Below, piece after piece: positions 1 to 11,931 of a DNA stretch of 64,000 nucleotides. The stretch's first letter is position 1; each line of letters opens with the position of its first letter. Both the position numbers and the translations under genes were made by a program. The notes beneath the pieces were generated by a model, which saw only the letters and a list, made by a program, of their open reading frames with translations, was not told the origin of the DNA and searched no databases. The stretch is from Telmatactis stephensoni (lineage: Eukaryota > Cnidaria > Anthozoa > Actiniaria > Isophelliidae), in the NCBI GenBank assembly GCA_029948255.1, contig JALIZF010001778.1, positions 124,001 through 188,000 of the forward strand. The letters are read 5' to 3'.

Positions 1-22
1 AATGTTGAAAGACATGACAAAC

Positions 23-3000
23 CTGAAGACCATCCTGCCAAGGGTCAAACAGTGGATCTTTTGGAACTGGAATATTTTCATTTCTGGAGAGAAAGAGAAG
101 ATTATTAGTCAGTCGGTGAGCTCTGACTTCCGACACTTGTGCAGTCACCAAATTTTCATACTTGAAAAATTTATAAATTATTGCAAGAACAAACTAAGCA
201 ATCTCCGAGTAGATCTCAAATTCTCTGCTTGGCAGGAGCCAGTAATACATGCCACAGAGAAATGTCTGTCTTGAAGCTAGCAGTATTTGTACAAAAATGT
301 AACACAAAATATAAATGTTTTTTTTTATTCAGAAACAATGATGTAAGCCATACCTTTCAAGTTTCTCAAGCAAAACAAGAACTTCTCTCCAGTAATGCAG
401 ACTTCTTGCCTGTAAGCTCTATCAATTAAAAAAAACACTTCCTGTGAGATAATACTAGAGCAAAATAAATGTCTCTAGAAAACTGCACAGCAAATTCCAC
501 ACTGGACTGTGATGGTGTCATTTCCAAGTTGCATATCAAATAATGATATGTGCCATAGGTTCTAAGAGTTTCTACAAAATCTACTTTTTTCAATGTCAAC
601 CTCAAATTAAAGTCTTGTGTATATATACCTATTTCAAAAATCACTGACGGATGGAGATCTGAATCTGACATATGAAACTAGCTGCAAATTCTGATATATA
701 CAAAGCCAAATGATGCAGCAGTACTTTGTAATATTGGGATACAAGTTATGATAAGAGTAAGAATTATGTTTTTGTTTTTGCATTTTAGTTAAGAAACACA
801 GAGCAATTTATTCATGATTAGTCTCATTCAGATTGACCAACGTCAACAGTTTTAAATTTGAAACAAGTATACACAAATAAATATACATAAAGTACATATT
901 TGGATCTTGTGCTATTTTTATATGACTTGTATATGTGTACTATACCTTCCAGTGTTCTTCATAGTACCAGGGACTGATGCCTGCCATTTTCAAGTAAGAT
1001 GCCTTAAGAAATCAAAAGGTTATCTGAACTTAAAATCATTACTAGAAAACTGCTATTAATAATAATTATGTTTTTGATTAAATACATTTATAAAATTTTG
1101 TACTTTATTGTACTTGCAATTACAGTGACAATCATGACTGTGTGTTTTCTATAATATTATATTACTTGTGTATAATTACGTGATAGTTATGATTTACAAT
1201 TTCTTAATTACAAATCTTGAATCATAATCAGATTACTTGTAAAGACATCTAACACACGAACCTTAGATCCAAAGTTGAAGGCCAGAAAAATAAGCAAACG
1301 AACATGTAATCCATGGTTGCCAAGAGCACGGATGACTTCAAGACCATGTTGCACAGTAGCTTTTACTTTGCCAGAATGATTGATGCTTTAAAAATAAAGC
1401 AAAATGAACTTGATACTATGAAATACTAGATGAACTTTGCAGCATTCAATAATTCAACACTGAATGTTGACCTTGTAGAGAGTATAGGTCACAGTTAAGT
1501 GGTATTTAAATATTAGTCAAGCTCTATCTACATTTAAATTGTCTGAAACAACAGAGACCTAAGACGTAAGCACCATTGAAATAATACACTCTACATCTCT
1601 GGGTAATTACTTCATTCATTCGTTTGTTTGTTTGTCTGTTCATTCGTACGTTCTTTCGTTTGTCCATCTGTCCATCCGTTCGTTTGTGCATTCGTCCGTG
1701 CGTGGTGCGTTCGTTCGTTCTTTCTTTCTTTCTGTCTTTCTTTCTGTCTGTCTTTCTTTCTTTCTTTCCATTGCTTGCCCTTTAGTATTATTCGTCCATT
1801 AATTCTTTATTCATTGTTTAATATGCCTTTGTTGTTTCCTTTGCTTTCCCCAGTATCATTCTTATTCATTCATTTCTCCCTTCATGCAAGCATTCATCCA
1901 TCCACTCATTCATTCATTCATTCATCCATCCATTCACCCATCCATCTGTCCATTCATTCAGACATTCATCTATCCATCCAGCCATCTACTCATTCATTCA
2001 TTCATTCATCCATTAATCCAGTCATTCATTACTTCATCCATTTATCCATTTTTGTTCATTTAACATTTCAAACACTTTCATTCCATATACCTTGCAGCAC
2101 CAGTGTAGAGGTTGTATGCAGCCACCCACCACTGTTCCTGTGCAATAGTTACAAGGGAAGCACACAACTGCTGTGGTAGGATAAGTGGCTGATAGTCAGG
2201 TCTGTAAACATCTTGGTCTTCCAAATGCTTTGCTGATGAGGTTCTTATCACAGCATAGAGAAATGCCTATTGGAAAAAAAGGTTTGTTCTAAATTGTAAT
2301 TACAACAATATAGGCTTCAACAAATGGTTATTAAGTATTGCATATGACTGAGGGATTGAGAGAGAGGTCCTAATGCAGCCAAGTGGAAAGTTCAAAGCTT
2401 TTCCAATATTGAGGTCAAATAAAAGATAAATGATAACAATGTTTGCACATTTCAACACAAAATTTTTACACACTTAAAGATGTTAAAACTACAAGAAATA
2501 CCTCCAAGTCTCTTAAAGACAATGTTGTTGCAGCAGTTTGTTCAATGTTATGGGCATCCATTCGAAGGCCTTCAAAGATTCGACTTACAACCACACCAAC
2601 TGCAAACAAAATTTTGTGGAAACTTATAAAAATATAATCAAATATATAGTACATTAAATACATGGATACACACAGACTTGCTCAACAAACTAACTTTATA
2701 CCAGTAAACTAAATGCACAGATACATGTATTGTTTCTACTTATAGCCTATTTGTGAGAGGCATACACTGTTATTACAGGTGATGGGCGAAATCTAACCTC
2801 CTGGCCTCATGATTCCTTCAAACTGGTGCCAGTGTAATCCAATCCATACTATGAGTTGCAGATCTCTTGGGCTATTACTGACACAAACTGGAAGTAAAAT
2901 AATTTATCATCATCATAATTACAGTAAATAAGGTAAAAGAAAAGGCCTTTGTTTAACATTGGTAGTTCTTTTAGCCAGAGGCTAGTCTTCCAGGAGGCCT

Positions 3001-6000
3001 AAAGTGCATTCATTTCACCCTCGTCTTTCCGTCAGTACTCTGTTTTAAGGGTGTGTAAAGCTAATTAAAGCTACATGGAAAGGAAAGAAGTCGAAACAAG
3101 GATGAGGTTTACTGGCATATGGGGATGAAACCTGGGACTTCTCGCACTAAAAGCTATGCACTAACCAACTGTGCCATCCTTGCTCCTTGCAAGTGTAAAT
3201 AACATTGTACAATCATGTACAGATGCACACTAAGGTATATTAAATAAGACAACTGGAAGCCCTTGCATACAATCATGCAAATTAAATAGGGGAATCCAAC
3301 CTTACAGGTCCCCATTAATACAGGTTTTAACACCTGCTCTCAATTTTTTCCTTTGAATTGCACAATATCTAAAAAAGTTTATTACAAGAAAGTTACGTAT
3401 CATGGCTGCCACTATTACCTTCATCATATTTGATCAACTGTTCTGGAGAAAGTAAATTCAGCTCAAGTTGGAAGAATTCATCATCATTTGCCAAAAATGA
3501 CTGAGGAAATATACATGAATCAAAATAACAAATTAGTTTTATCTATTATTAGCAACAATGATGAAGATTATAAATACATAATTATTTACCTTTGATATGT
3601 CTTGCTGTTGGTTGTAGATTGTATTCAATACTTCATCCTGGCCCTGAAAGCAAAATGTATAAGAAAAGTTAGAATAGATGAACAGATGGAAGGAAGGATA
3701 GAAAGATAGATGGACAAAAGGAAGGAGGAAAGGATGGATGGACAGAAGGAAGAAAGGAAGGAATGAACAAACAAAGGAAGGAACAAAATAATAGTGAATT
3801 TACAAGCTAACAAATGAACAAATGGATGAAGGAAGAAATGAATGAATGAATGAATGAATGAATGAGCAAAGAAATGAAGGAAGAAAGGAGTGAATGAAGA
3901 AACAAACAAATGAGTGGAGGAAGTAAGGAATGGAAGGAAGGAAGGAAGGAAGGAAGGAAGGAAGGAAGGAAGGAAGGAAAGAAAGGAATGAATATCAAAC
4001 AAGTGAATGAATGAGTAAACAACAGAATGAAGGAAGGAAGGAAAGAATAAAAGTCCTACAATGCACAATGTACATTCCATCACAAAAAAATTTATGGATT
4101 TATAAAGTGTCCCTATAATTTACATGCATGCTGTGTGGTTGTGTAATATCATATACCTGTTGTGTGCACCAATCTGAAATGCAAGCATCCAACCATTCTT
4201 CTCCATACTTGTTGGATATATCACCCAATAGGTGACCTACAGGGTGAGGAATACAGTTAACTAAGACAAAAGAGCATCCAATGGGCTTCCTTATGAACCC
4301 TTTCTTATACACAGTATAACCACATAATGAAGCAGTGATTGTGAGAAGGCAAAAGGTACATGTATACTGTATACTATTTTATTAATTAGTAATTAGTAAT
4401 TAGTAATTGGTATGTAAAATAAATTACATACCTTACGAATCTCTCTAACGATAAGCTCAGGAAAATCTGAGCACCAGATGGGATTCGAACCCATGACCTT
4501 CCATATTCCAGGTAGATGTGCTAACCACTTAGCTTCTGGGACTCTTGGTGGTAGCACTAAGAGTTCCAGTAGCTGAGTGGTTAGAGCATCCGACCAGAAT
4601 ACGGAAGGTCATGGGTTCGAATCCCATCTGCAACTCAGATTTTCCTGAGCTCATCATTAGTGGGGGTCAAGTACCTAATTTATTTCCAACTATTATCACC
4701 TCACTTGGTTATTCCAACAGTACTTCCATATAAGTATCTCCTTAATTAAGTTCATTGTCACAAGGTTTTTGAAATAAGATCACTTGTAAAGTAAACCAAC
4801 AGTGCCCTTTGCCTTCTCTCCGTCACTGTTTCCTTTAATACAGTTAGGTTGCTAGATTTTTACTAAATAATGTTCACCTTCAATTGATCAGAATATTTTA
4901 CCTGAATAGCTAAGCCTGTGGCAAGCCATGTGATACCACCTTAGTGCATCCTTTGTTTTTGGAGCAGTAGCAATCCATGGAGTGTTGATTTGTGGTTCTG
5001 CTATTTGAGTTGATGTTAGGTAACAGACGCTTGTAAGTTTGAGTGCTCTAGGCCATGTCAAGTAGTTCTGGTGGAACAAATCAAAGTAAATAAAAAATGA
5101 AATGTTATTAGATCAGATTCTATGAGAGTGAAATATGTTGTGCAATGAAACCTTGTCTTATAACATCTACATTAATATGTTTATCCCATTATTACTGCCA
5201 TCTCATTTTAAATTAAAGAATGTGTGTAGTTAGGGAATAGGCTACATTCTCGATCCCATTTTGAAGGCACAGCTGAAAAATATTATGCACTACAGATACA
5301 GTTGTTCCTGTAAAACAAACTGTGGACAGCAAAGGTGCTATGCAGCACATTGTATGACAGGTGTGACTTCAGTCAAAATATTAATATTCTCACTCATATA
5401 GCATCTAACTTGAGATAACTGTTTGATGTATTTTCTCTCCCTTGCAAGAAGGAGTCTTTTATGGCATCTTTATGTTTGGTTCAATTTTATCCTTTGTTTT
5501 TGTGTATGATAATGTATGATAATGAGTATAAAACAAATTAAAGAAAATAAAATTGAACCAAGGATAAAATTGTATCACAACATCTACATATAACCTATCA
5601 ACAACTTTATCAAGCCTCAAAAGCAAGTTAATACTGTAAGTCCCATTTTACCTCCTTGGCTAGTTTGAGGATTAAGGTTCCACAGTGAAGATAGAGTTGA
5701 CCTCTTATTTCTGTTAAAGCAACTTCCCATTCTGTCCTGTGAGTAGGCTTGTGGTAACTGTCGCACCCTCCTCTCATGGGCCATAGTCAGACAATGATCA
5801 AGTCTAGTGGGTTAAAAGAAACTGCCATTTAAAATCAATCTAAACATAAATTAATTATTATCTACTCTCTAGAGAGAGATACATTGCTCCTGATTTCCAG
5901 TACTGGTAACCAGTGGAAATTTCTTGGCTGTAGAGCAAGAGACCATAAGAAAACGAAACTCAGTATTGATGTTTGTGCAATGTTAGTGGTGACTAAGGCT

Positions 6001-9000
6001 ATTTTTAGTCATCTTTGCCATCACAAGTGCAAGGCTCTTAAATAATTGAATTCAAAAGCCAAAAGCAAATGGTCCTGTCCACGGCCACGTCAAAAATCAA
6101 ATTCTATTGTTTGAGAGCCTTGCATGTGCAATGGCGAAATTGCTAAAAATAGCCTTTGTTGAAGCAAACATCTCAGACATCAGTGGTATTATGGTCTCTT
6201 GCTGTGGAGACAAATGTAGTTGTCTCATCTGGCTACCAATGCTGACTTTGGTCATTCACTCCAGCTGCAACTTAGCTTATCCAACTAAAGTATGGTCATT
6301 ATACTACATCAAAGCAACATTAAAAGCATGTATTGATTCACTTGATAATGGTGTCAGCGATGCCGAAACATCGTTTAATTTCACTATGTTTTATTTTATC
6401 CTGTTTTAGTAAGAGTTTACTAGTCATGTATTGATTTACCTGTGAAATGCATTTTTGCATTCTCTTATTGATTCCGTTTTCAAATAAAGACTCAATAGCT
6501 GACAATAAGCACCTAACAAATGGGCATGTAAATCCAGAATGGCATGTCCTGGTCCAATGTCTCTGTCTGGTGGAACTTGTATGAAGAAAAATGAATATTA
6601 ATTGATCATTAGGCTATCAAGTAATATTGTTTTTCAAATACTCACTCATTTTGTCTTGACCAGCCATGCATTTCTGAAATGAAAGACTATGCATTCACTT
6701 TTTATTTGAAGCTTGAAATGCTATTTGGACAAAAATGATTAATATTGGAAACCAAGAGACCATACAATCATGTAATAGTAAGGGAGTGAAACTTGCTATT
6801 AATGTCTGTGTGATGTTCTTGGCGACTATAGCTATTTTACTAACAACACCATCACCCGCACAAGTCTCTCGAACAATAGAATTTGATTTCTGACGTGCAT
6901 TCAGACAGGACTGTTTGCTTTCAGCATTTGAATTCTATTGTTTAACAGCCTTGCATGTGCAATGTTTTTTTTTCTAAAAATAATCTTAGTTGCTATGAAC
7001 ATCACACAGACATCAATACTGAGTTTTGCTCTCTTAGTATTATGGTCTCTTGTGGAAACTTATCATTCCAAGTAGAACGTATTTAACTATAAGGAACAAC
7101 TCCCCTCTAATTTTTCATTCTAAGTAAATAATTTTCTATTTCTTCCACATAAGTACCTCAAATACATCAATAGCACATCTCCACCATTCTTGGTTACCGA
7201 TAAAAGCCTTGGTTTTTATGACAGACACACAGTGGGTAAAAGCATCCATCAGACGGCCTGTTGATCCATAGATCCGCACAAGTCTTATGTGAAGTTCTAC
7301 ATCTCTTGGTCTTTTCACCTAGATAAATACAAGTATGTGCATTGAAAGTAGAAAGCTAACCATGATTGTTTTTTGTTCAACTGACTGAGTAATGTCGGTA
7401 AGACAGGAATATATTTGGCTTAAGATCATGGCTATACTGGCCGAGTGCAAGCAAGGTCCATGCTGAATGACCAAGAGGTAAATGTTTTCCCATCCAGTCT
7501 TTATATAGTTTTATACAGATTTTATAATTTTAGCATGTAGGCATTATAACGAGTATGCAAAGTGCTCCTGAGCGTTATGTGGGTAAATAAATGATTGATT
7601 GATTGACAATAGTTACCATTTCCTCAGCAATAAGGTCTTCCATTTGATCATAATCTATCTTCCCTGAAGACTCTAACAGATGCATCTAAAATAGCCAGAA
7701 TACAGTAGTGTCAACAATTAGAAGGGGTGAAAACAAAAGTGACCTAAATGACTTTCTATTTCAACAAATCACAATCTTCATTCAAATGGCAATTGTCAAC
7801 TCTTGTCTATTAGAGATTTGGTTATAAAATAACAGTAGTATATATAACAGTAGTTAATAACAGTAGTTAATAACAGTAGTATAAAACTATAGATATAATG
7901 ATATTGCCAAGCTTACTCTCATACATTCGCTAGATGCAATCTGCCAAGGTATTTGGCAAACTGCTATGAAGCTGTCCTTTTTGCAACATGATTATATTAT
8001 GTGCAGCAAAACTTTTGAGGATCAAGCAAACATGATAGATGAGACACCGATGCAACTTACCCTGAGCTTAAACACTGCTGTATGTCCAGGGTACAGTCTG
8101 GCTGCTCTGTCTGCCCAAGCCTATACCATGAAAAAACAAAATGTACAATATTAGACAAACGATTATGTACAGTATTCTAATTGTGTTGTTGTTGTTGATG
8201 ATGATAACTATGATCATCATCATCATAATAATAATAATAATTTATAACAGTATGTATGAAACGATCAGGTCCTATATTACATACTACTGTTCAAGGGCAT
8301 CTACATCTAAATGTACATCATATAAAGGTCAAAAAACATGATATTTTGGGTAACTAAATGTGAAACTACTGTCATTATACACAGAATTTTAAAATTTCCA
8401 TTTGCTAATTTATATTTAAGATGAGCACCACTACAAGTAGACATAGCTTCATGATACAGATCATCAATCAAAAATAAATAAACAAAAATAAGACTTACTC
8501 TGGCTCTATCTGGATCTACTGGAACTTGACAATAAAGTTCCACAACTAAAAAGAAAAGAAATAATAACAATGAAAATTATTCTTTTTACCTATTCAAAAG
8601 AATTTGTAGTTGAGTATGAAAAGCATTGCATTTCTACATACTGATAAATAATATAATACCTTTGAGAACCAAATCATGCTGTGTGTTATTCAAATCTAAG
8701 GACCTACAGTAATATAAAAAGAGGAAAAATGAGTTAGAATTTGAATAACAAACTTCTTGAATTTTGAATGACTTAAGATGTTGTTATATGCTGAAACTTT
8801 CCTTTCAAACTTGCCTCAATCGATGATGTGAGACAACTTTCACAATGCATTGCACCATGTAACATGGTCATTTAGCTGAAATTTTCCTGGGGTCGATTTA
8901 AATGAGATAGTTTTAAGAAAAGTAAAACTACTATCAAACTCCTGCAACAGAAACTTGTGTCGCAAACAAGTTTCAGGACGAAATTTCAGTGTGTAACACC

Positions 9001-10046
9001 CCTTGTGAAAATCGGCGATTGAGACAAGTTTCAGCCTGTAACAGTGAATTTGTAATCTCTAAAATATGATAACAAGTTGACTTGTTCTGTTGTGAAAAAT
9101 TTTAATGGAAGGAGTGTACATGTACCTTCTATATGATGTCAATGCTTTGTCAAGATTTCCTGTTTCCTCAAACAACTGACCCATCATTCTATGACCCCTG
9201 ATAAGAAAGTTTAAAAGGAAATAAGTGATAAATGGAAATGCATGACAAAAAGGAGGGAATGTAAGAAAAGATAGAGAAAAAATGGAAGGTGAAGGAAAAT
9301 GAAGGGAGAGAGAAAAGGGAGAAAGGAAGAAATGGCAGGAAAAGGAAGGAAGAAAAGGGTGAAAGGAAAGTACAATAGAGAAAGGATGAATGGAGGACAA
9401 ATATAGATTGGAACATGTAAATGATACTGTACTTTTTGATGGATCATCTTGGTTTAAAGGAAACTTCATAACAAATTAACAGCAAATTTACTCATCTTCA
9501 GTATCATTCTACAGGTTGTGATTGAACTTTTGAATGCATGATCATAATTCATAGCTATGATAGAAAATCCCATATTTACAAACCTGAAATCGGTTTCATT
9601 GACGCTCAAATACGCTTCCAGATGTCTGTAGACAAAACACAACGTATAAGTAACATTTTCACTTCAGTGTTAACGAAAATACACTCAGTCCTTAAAACTG
9701 CGAGCCATCAAGAAGTCAAATGAAAGCGAAACCGGTCGAAAACAATGAGAACTTTAATGGCGGGCAAATTGAATTCGACGATGTCTGCAAACAATTTGAA
9801 CATCGATGTTGTACCTTTTAGCTTTATTAGTATCTCTGGCTTCTCTGTACAGCCGAGCAAATGCAAGACCCTTAAGATTTTTCTGAATTACAAATGTAGG
9901 AAATACACATCGTCAAAACATATTTTCCAAGAAATCAACGATAGTGACATGATTGGAGTTTGAAAGAGTTCTACCTGGTGAGGGTCGCTTGTGTTCCTCT
10001 GGATTTTAGCGACATATTTGTCGACTTCATCAGTAGTCCACCCCAT
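23..10046 (-). CDS. RANBP2: RANBP2/Nup358-like nucleoporin, N-terminal part (partial gene)
   Basis: Cytoplasmic-face nucleoporin; in animals the N-terminal TPR/helical region anchors the protein to the pore. Exons read on the minus strand: 10046-9975, 9882-9815, 9625-9584, 9197-9126, 8703-8660, 8545-8499, 8120-8061, 7685-7617, 7318-7157, about 6575-6440, 5803-5652, 5067-4902, 4236-4157, 3643-3590, 3500-3397, 2877-2798, 2599-2502, 2266-2091, 1385-1262, 1002-946, 409-354, 83-23. The start MGWTTDEVDKYVAKIQ, the TPR segment GHRMMGQLFEETGNLDKAL and the segment DVELHIRLVRIYGSTGRL match the family in order, as do later blocks such as RSLHYWREVLVLLEKL. About 660 residues are visible; Ran-binding, zinc-finger and cyclophilin-type domains would lie left of the window. 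The exon 9/10 junction does not keep frame with the best GT-AG pair, and exon 11 holds a one-base frame break near 5770. The family call is firm; splice details of exons 10, 11 and 15 are less so. Confidence 0.88.
1612..2060. repeat. CATT/TTTC-type microsatellite in a RANBP2 intron
   Basis: Long degenerate run of CATT and related tetranucleotides with TTTC/TGTC blocks near 1720-1770. Open frames through it are repeat artefacts. It ends just before exon 18 of RANBP2 (2091-2266). Confidence 0.85.
3660..4055. repeat. GAAG/AATG microsatellite in a RANBP2 intron
   Basis: Degenerate GGAA and GAAT repeats, with a pure GAAG run at about 3934-3978. It fills most of the intron between the exons at 3590-3643 and 4157-4236. 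The serine/phenylalanine-rich frames on the opposite strand are artefacts of the repeat. Confidence 0.85.
4433..4680. repeat. Head-to-head pair of tRNA-derived sequences (SINE-like inverted repeat)
   Basis: Two tRNA-like bodies face each other. The minus-strand one spans about 4473-4542 and the plus-strand one about 4563-4638. Both carry an A-box-like segment (GCTGAGTGGTTAGAGCATC in the plus copy) and a B box of the form GGGTTCGAATCCC. The 7-base loop of the plus copy reads CCAGAAT (putative AGA) and that of the minus copy CTGGAAT (putative GGA), but neither has the long variable arm of a true serine tRNA and the stems are imperfect. The flanking unit AGCTCAGGAAAATCTGAG is also inverted across the pair. 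I read these as tRNA-derived SINE heads, not functional tRNA genes. Confidence 0.6.
5937..6200. mobile_element. TIR foldback element, family A copy 1
   Basis: Non-autonomous inverted-repeat element of 264 bp starting AAGAGACC and ending GGTCTCTT. The arms share a subterminal block around GGCTATTTTTAGT and its complement. The flank GCTGTAGAG on the left resembles GCTGTGGAG directly on the right, a decayed 9-bp target duplication. It lies in the RANBP2 intron between exons 10 and 11. Open frames inside (for example 6107-6409) are not genes. Confidence 0.75.
6754..7051. mobile_element. TIR foldback element, family A copy 2
   Basis: Second copy, 298 bp, starting AAGAGACC and ending GGTCTCTT. It is flanked by TTGGAAACC on the left and GTGGAAACT on the right, which agree at 7 of 9 positions. 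It is more diverged than the copy at 10275 and lies in the RANBP2 intron between exons 9 and 10. Confidence 0.75.
7540..7607 (+). repeat. Repeat tail with ATTG tetranucleotides
   Basis: A short conserved-looking segment is followed by (ATTG)n at about 7592-7606. This resembles the 3' end of a non-LTR retrotransposon or of a SINE that shares such a tail. No coding sequence remains. Confidence 0.35.
8780..9055. repeat. Foldback repeat with GTAACA / AAACTTG motifs, copy 1
   Basis: Repeat with inverted ends built from TGTTATATGCTGAAACTT and AAGTTTCAGCCTGTAACA. It contains scattered GAAACTTG and ACAAGTTTCA motifs on both strands. The same family recurs at 13250-13552. It lies in a RANBP2 intron. 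Confidence 0.6.
9240..9405. repeat. Purine-rich tract in a RANBP2 intron
   Basis: About 160 bp almost free of pyrimidines on the plus strand (GGAAA, GGGAG blocks). It yields spurious Phe/Ser/Leu-rich frames on the opposite strand. Confidence 0.6.
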
Positions 10047-10205
10047 CTTTTACGATGGACTAAAAGATACAAATTTAAGAGATTTACCGTCAAATAATCT
10101 CAAACATAATTATTTCATTTCACCAAAATGACTTCGGTTCATTTCGTTCGCACACGTTTTTTTTCTCACGCATGCGTAGTTTGCTGTAAACCAGTACATC
10201 GCAGG
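10047..10205 (-). promoter_or_regulatory. RANBP2 5' leader/promoter region
   Basis: This short CpG-containing stretch lies upstream of the RANBP2 start codon. It holds CGCATGCGT at 10169-10177, close to the NRF1 palindrome that is common in TATA-less housekeeping promoters. No TATA box is visible. The transcription start is not resolved. Confidence 0.35.
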
Positions 10206-10265
10206 CGCAAATGATTAAAAGATGCACAGGAAGCCCAAGCTTGCCCAAGCGTAATATGAAAATTA

Positions 10266-10560
10266 GGTACTACCAAGAGACCATAATACTAAGAGAGCGA
10301 AGCTCAGTATTGATGTCTGTGCCATGTTCGTGGCGGCTAAGGCTATTTTTAGTAACTTCGCCAGTCGCGCGCGCAAGGCCCTCAACCAATAGAATTTGCT
10401 TTTTGGCGTGCGCGCGGAAGGGACCGTTTGAATTCTATTGTTTAAGTGCCTTGCGCGCGCGATGGCGAAGTTACTAAAAATAGCCTTAGCCGCCACGAAC
10501 ATGGCACAGACATCAATACTGAGCTTCGCTCTCTTAGTATTATGGTCTCTTGGTACTACC
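10266..10560. mobile_element. TIR foldback element, family A copy 3, with 9-bp target duplication
   Basis: The best preserved copy of family A. The element runs 10275-10551 and starts AAGAGACCATAATACTAAG, ending with the exact complement. Arms are roughly 100 bp. The sequence GGTACTACC occurs directly on both sides (10266-10274 and 10552-10560), an exact 9-bp target duplication of the length typical of Mutator-like elements. The arms keep CpG-rich stretches (GCGCGCGC) where copies 1 and 2 carry TG or CA. No transposase is present. Confidence 0.85.
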
Positions 10561-10756
10561 TAATAGCGGAGCTGCAATTTAAAAAAATAATAATAATGCA
10601 AAATATGATAATGCTTGCTCATCAATAAAGCTAGTTAAGGCAAGAAATGGACCACTATACCATGCACTATACTATATTCTGCACTATTCAATATGCATTA
10701 AGAAGTGCATATGGGTCGGCAAGACATCATAATATGCCGAAGATATTTTAGTATGC

Positions 10757-11163
10757 TTTGAAGTCCATACTTCGCGTCAACGCAAACTGTGGATTAATTC
10801 GCGAGTCCACAGATTGCGATCACCTCAAACTATGGACTTTTGTTGGCGTCCACAGTTCGCGCCAGCGCAAGGTATGTACCATATACCATGTACTATATAT
10901 ACTATACCCTTTGAAGTCCATACTTCGCGCCAACGCAAACTGTGGATTAATTAAATCGCGAGTCCACAGATTGCGATCAACTCAGACTATGGACTTTTGT
11001 TAGCGTCCACAGTTCGCGCCACCGCAAGGTATGGACCATATACTTTGAAGTCCATACTTCGCGTCAACGCAAACTGTGGATTAATTCGCGAGTCCACAGA
11101 TTGCGTTCAACTCAGACTATGGACTTTTGTGAGCGTCCACAGTTCGCGCCAGCGCAAGATATG
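10757..11163 (+). repeat. Tandem repeat of about 135-150 bp, three units
   Basis: Three units start near 10757, 10909 and 11043. Each begins TTTGAAGTCCATACTTCGCG and continues with CAACGCAAACTGTGGATTAA, TCGCGAGTCCACAG, ACTATGGACTTTTG and GTCCACAGTTCGCGCC. Each unit contains several partial palindromes, so single strands could fold. The units differ by small indels, which excludes a sequencing artefact. The array lies between the RANBP2 and nicastrin starts, outside any gene I can see. Confidence 0.85.
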
Positions 11164-11262
11164 ATAATCGTTTAATATTGCGATTCACTGTCAGATTTCA
11201 TAATTGACTTTGTAGTTGTTTGTAATTCTCAGAAATAGAAAGCAAAAATCTCCAAAGCCATT

Positions 11263-11454
11263 AGGGACCGTTCATTTTTTATCAGGGAGGGGGGGGGGGG
11301 GGGGGGGGGGCGCTGGAATTCCGCAGCAGGAGTCCATACAAGAAAAACTAGCCCTCCCTCTATAAGCCTGATTTTTTTTAATGACCCCCCTTCTCCCCCC
11401 AAAAAAATTCCACCGCTCCCCTCCCTCCCTGATAAAAATGAATGATCCGCCCTA
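11263..11454. mobile_element. Foldback element with G-rich ends, family B copy
   Basis: The left end reads AGGGACCGTTCATTTTTTAT followed by a poly-G run; the right end is its complement. A related right end recurs at 12059, so 11263-12059 may be a nested pair. No coding capacity. Confidence 0.65.
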
Positions 11455-11931
11455 AAAGGATATCAAAAGTTTGTTGCAGTTGTATAAATGTTAGCAATCC
11501 ATGTACTTTAATGTCAGATTATTTCGTTTTTCATGATCATTTACAGGCCCGTAGGCTGCATTCTGAATGGGGATTTGTTTCGGAATCAGGGTGGATCAAT
11601 TTTCTGTAAAGAATAAAGCTCTTGCTCTTCTGAGAGCAAGCAGAACATTTTCAGAAACCATTTACAATAACGACATTATGCGAGCGCGAAGCGCGAGCCG
11701 CTCGTCAAAGTAAGGCATGAAAGTAACTCGAAAGTACTACATTTCTGATTCAGTAAATGAGTAGTTAGCATATATAACTAGTTTCGGATTTTGTAATATC
11801 AGTACATTTTAATTTGCGAGCGCGAAGTGCGAGCTGCTCAGCGATAGGCAGTAAAGTAGTAACTCAGAAATGTTCTATTCTGTTTCCTTTACTTAAAAAT
11901 AACTGATAAAAGCTCATTGGTATGATGTTTT

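Noticed and set aside
1628..2179. 183-codon frame rich in Phe, Ser, His and Ile
   Set aside because: It is a translation of CATT/TTTC microsatellite within a RANBP2 intron.
3625..4083. 152-codon Ser/Phe-rich frame on the minus strand
   Set aside because: It runs through the GAAG microsatellite. Only the short piece 3590-3643 is a real exon, and that is in RANBP2.
4563..4638. A functional serine tRNA gene
   Set aside because: The loop would give an AGA anticodon, but the long variable arm of serine tRNAs is missing and the anticodon and acceptor stems do not pair properly.
10743..11165. CRISPR-like array
   Set aside because: The units are contiguous and about 140 bp long, with no spacer/repeat alternation, in an animal genome.
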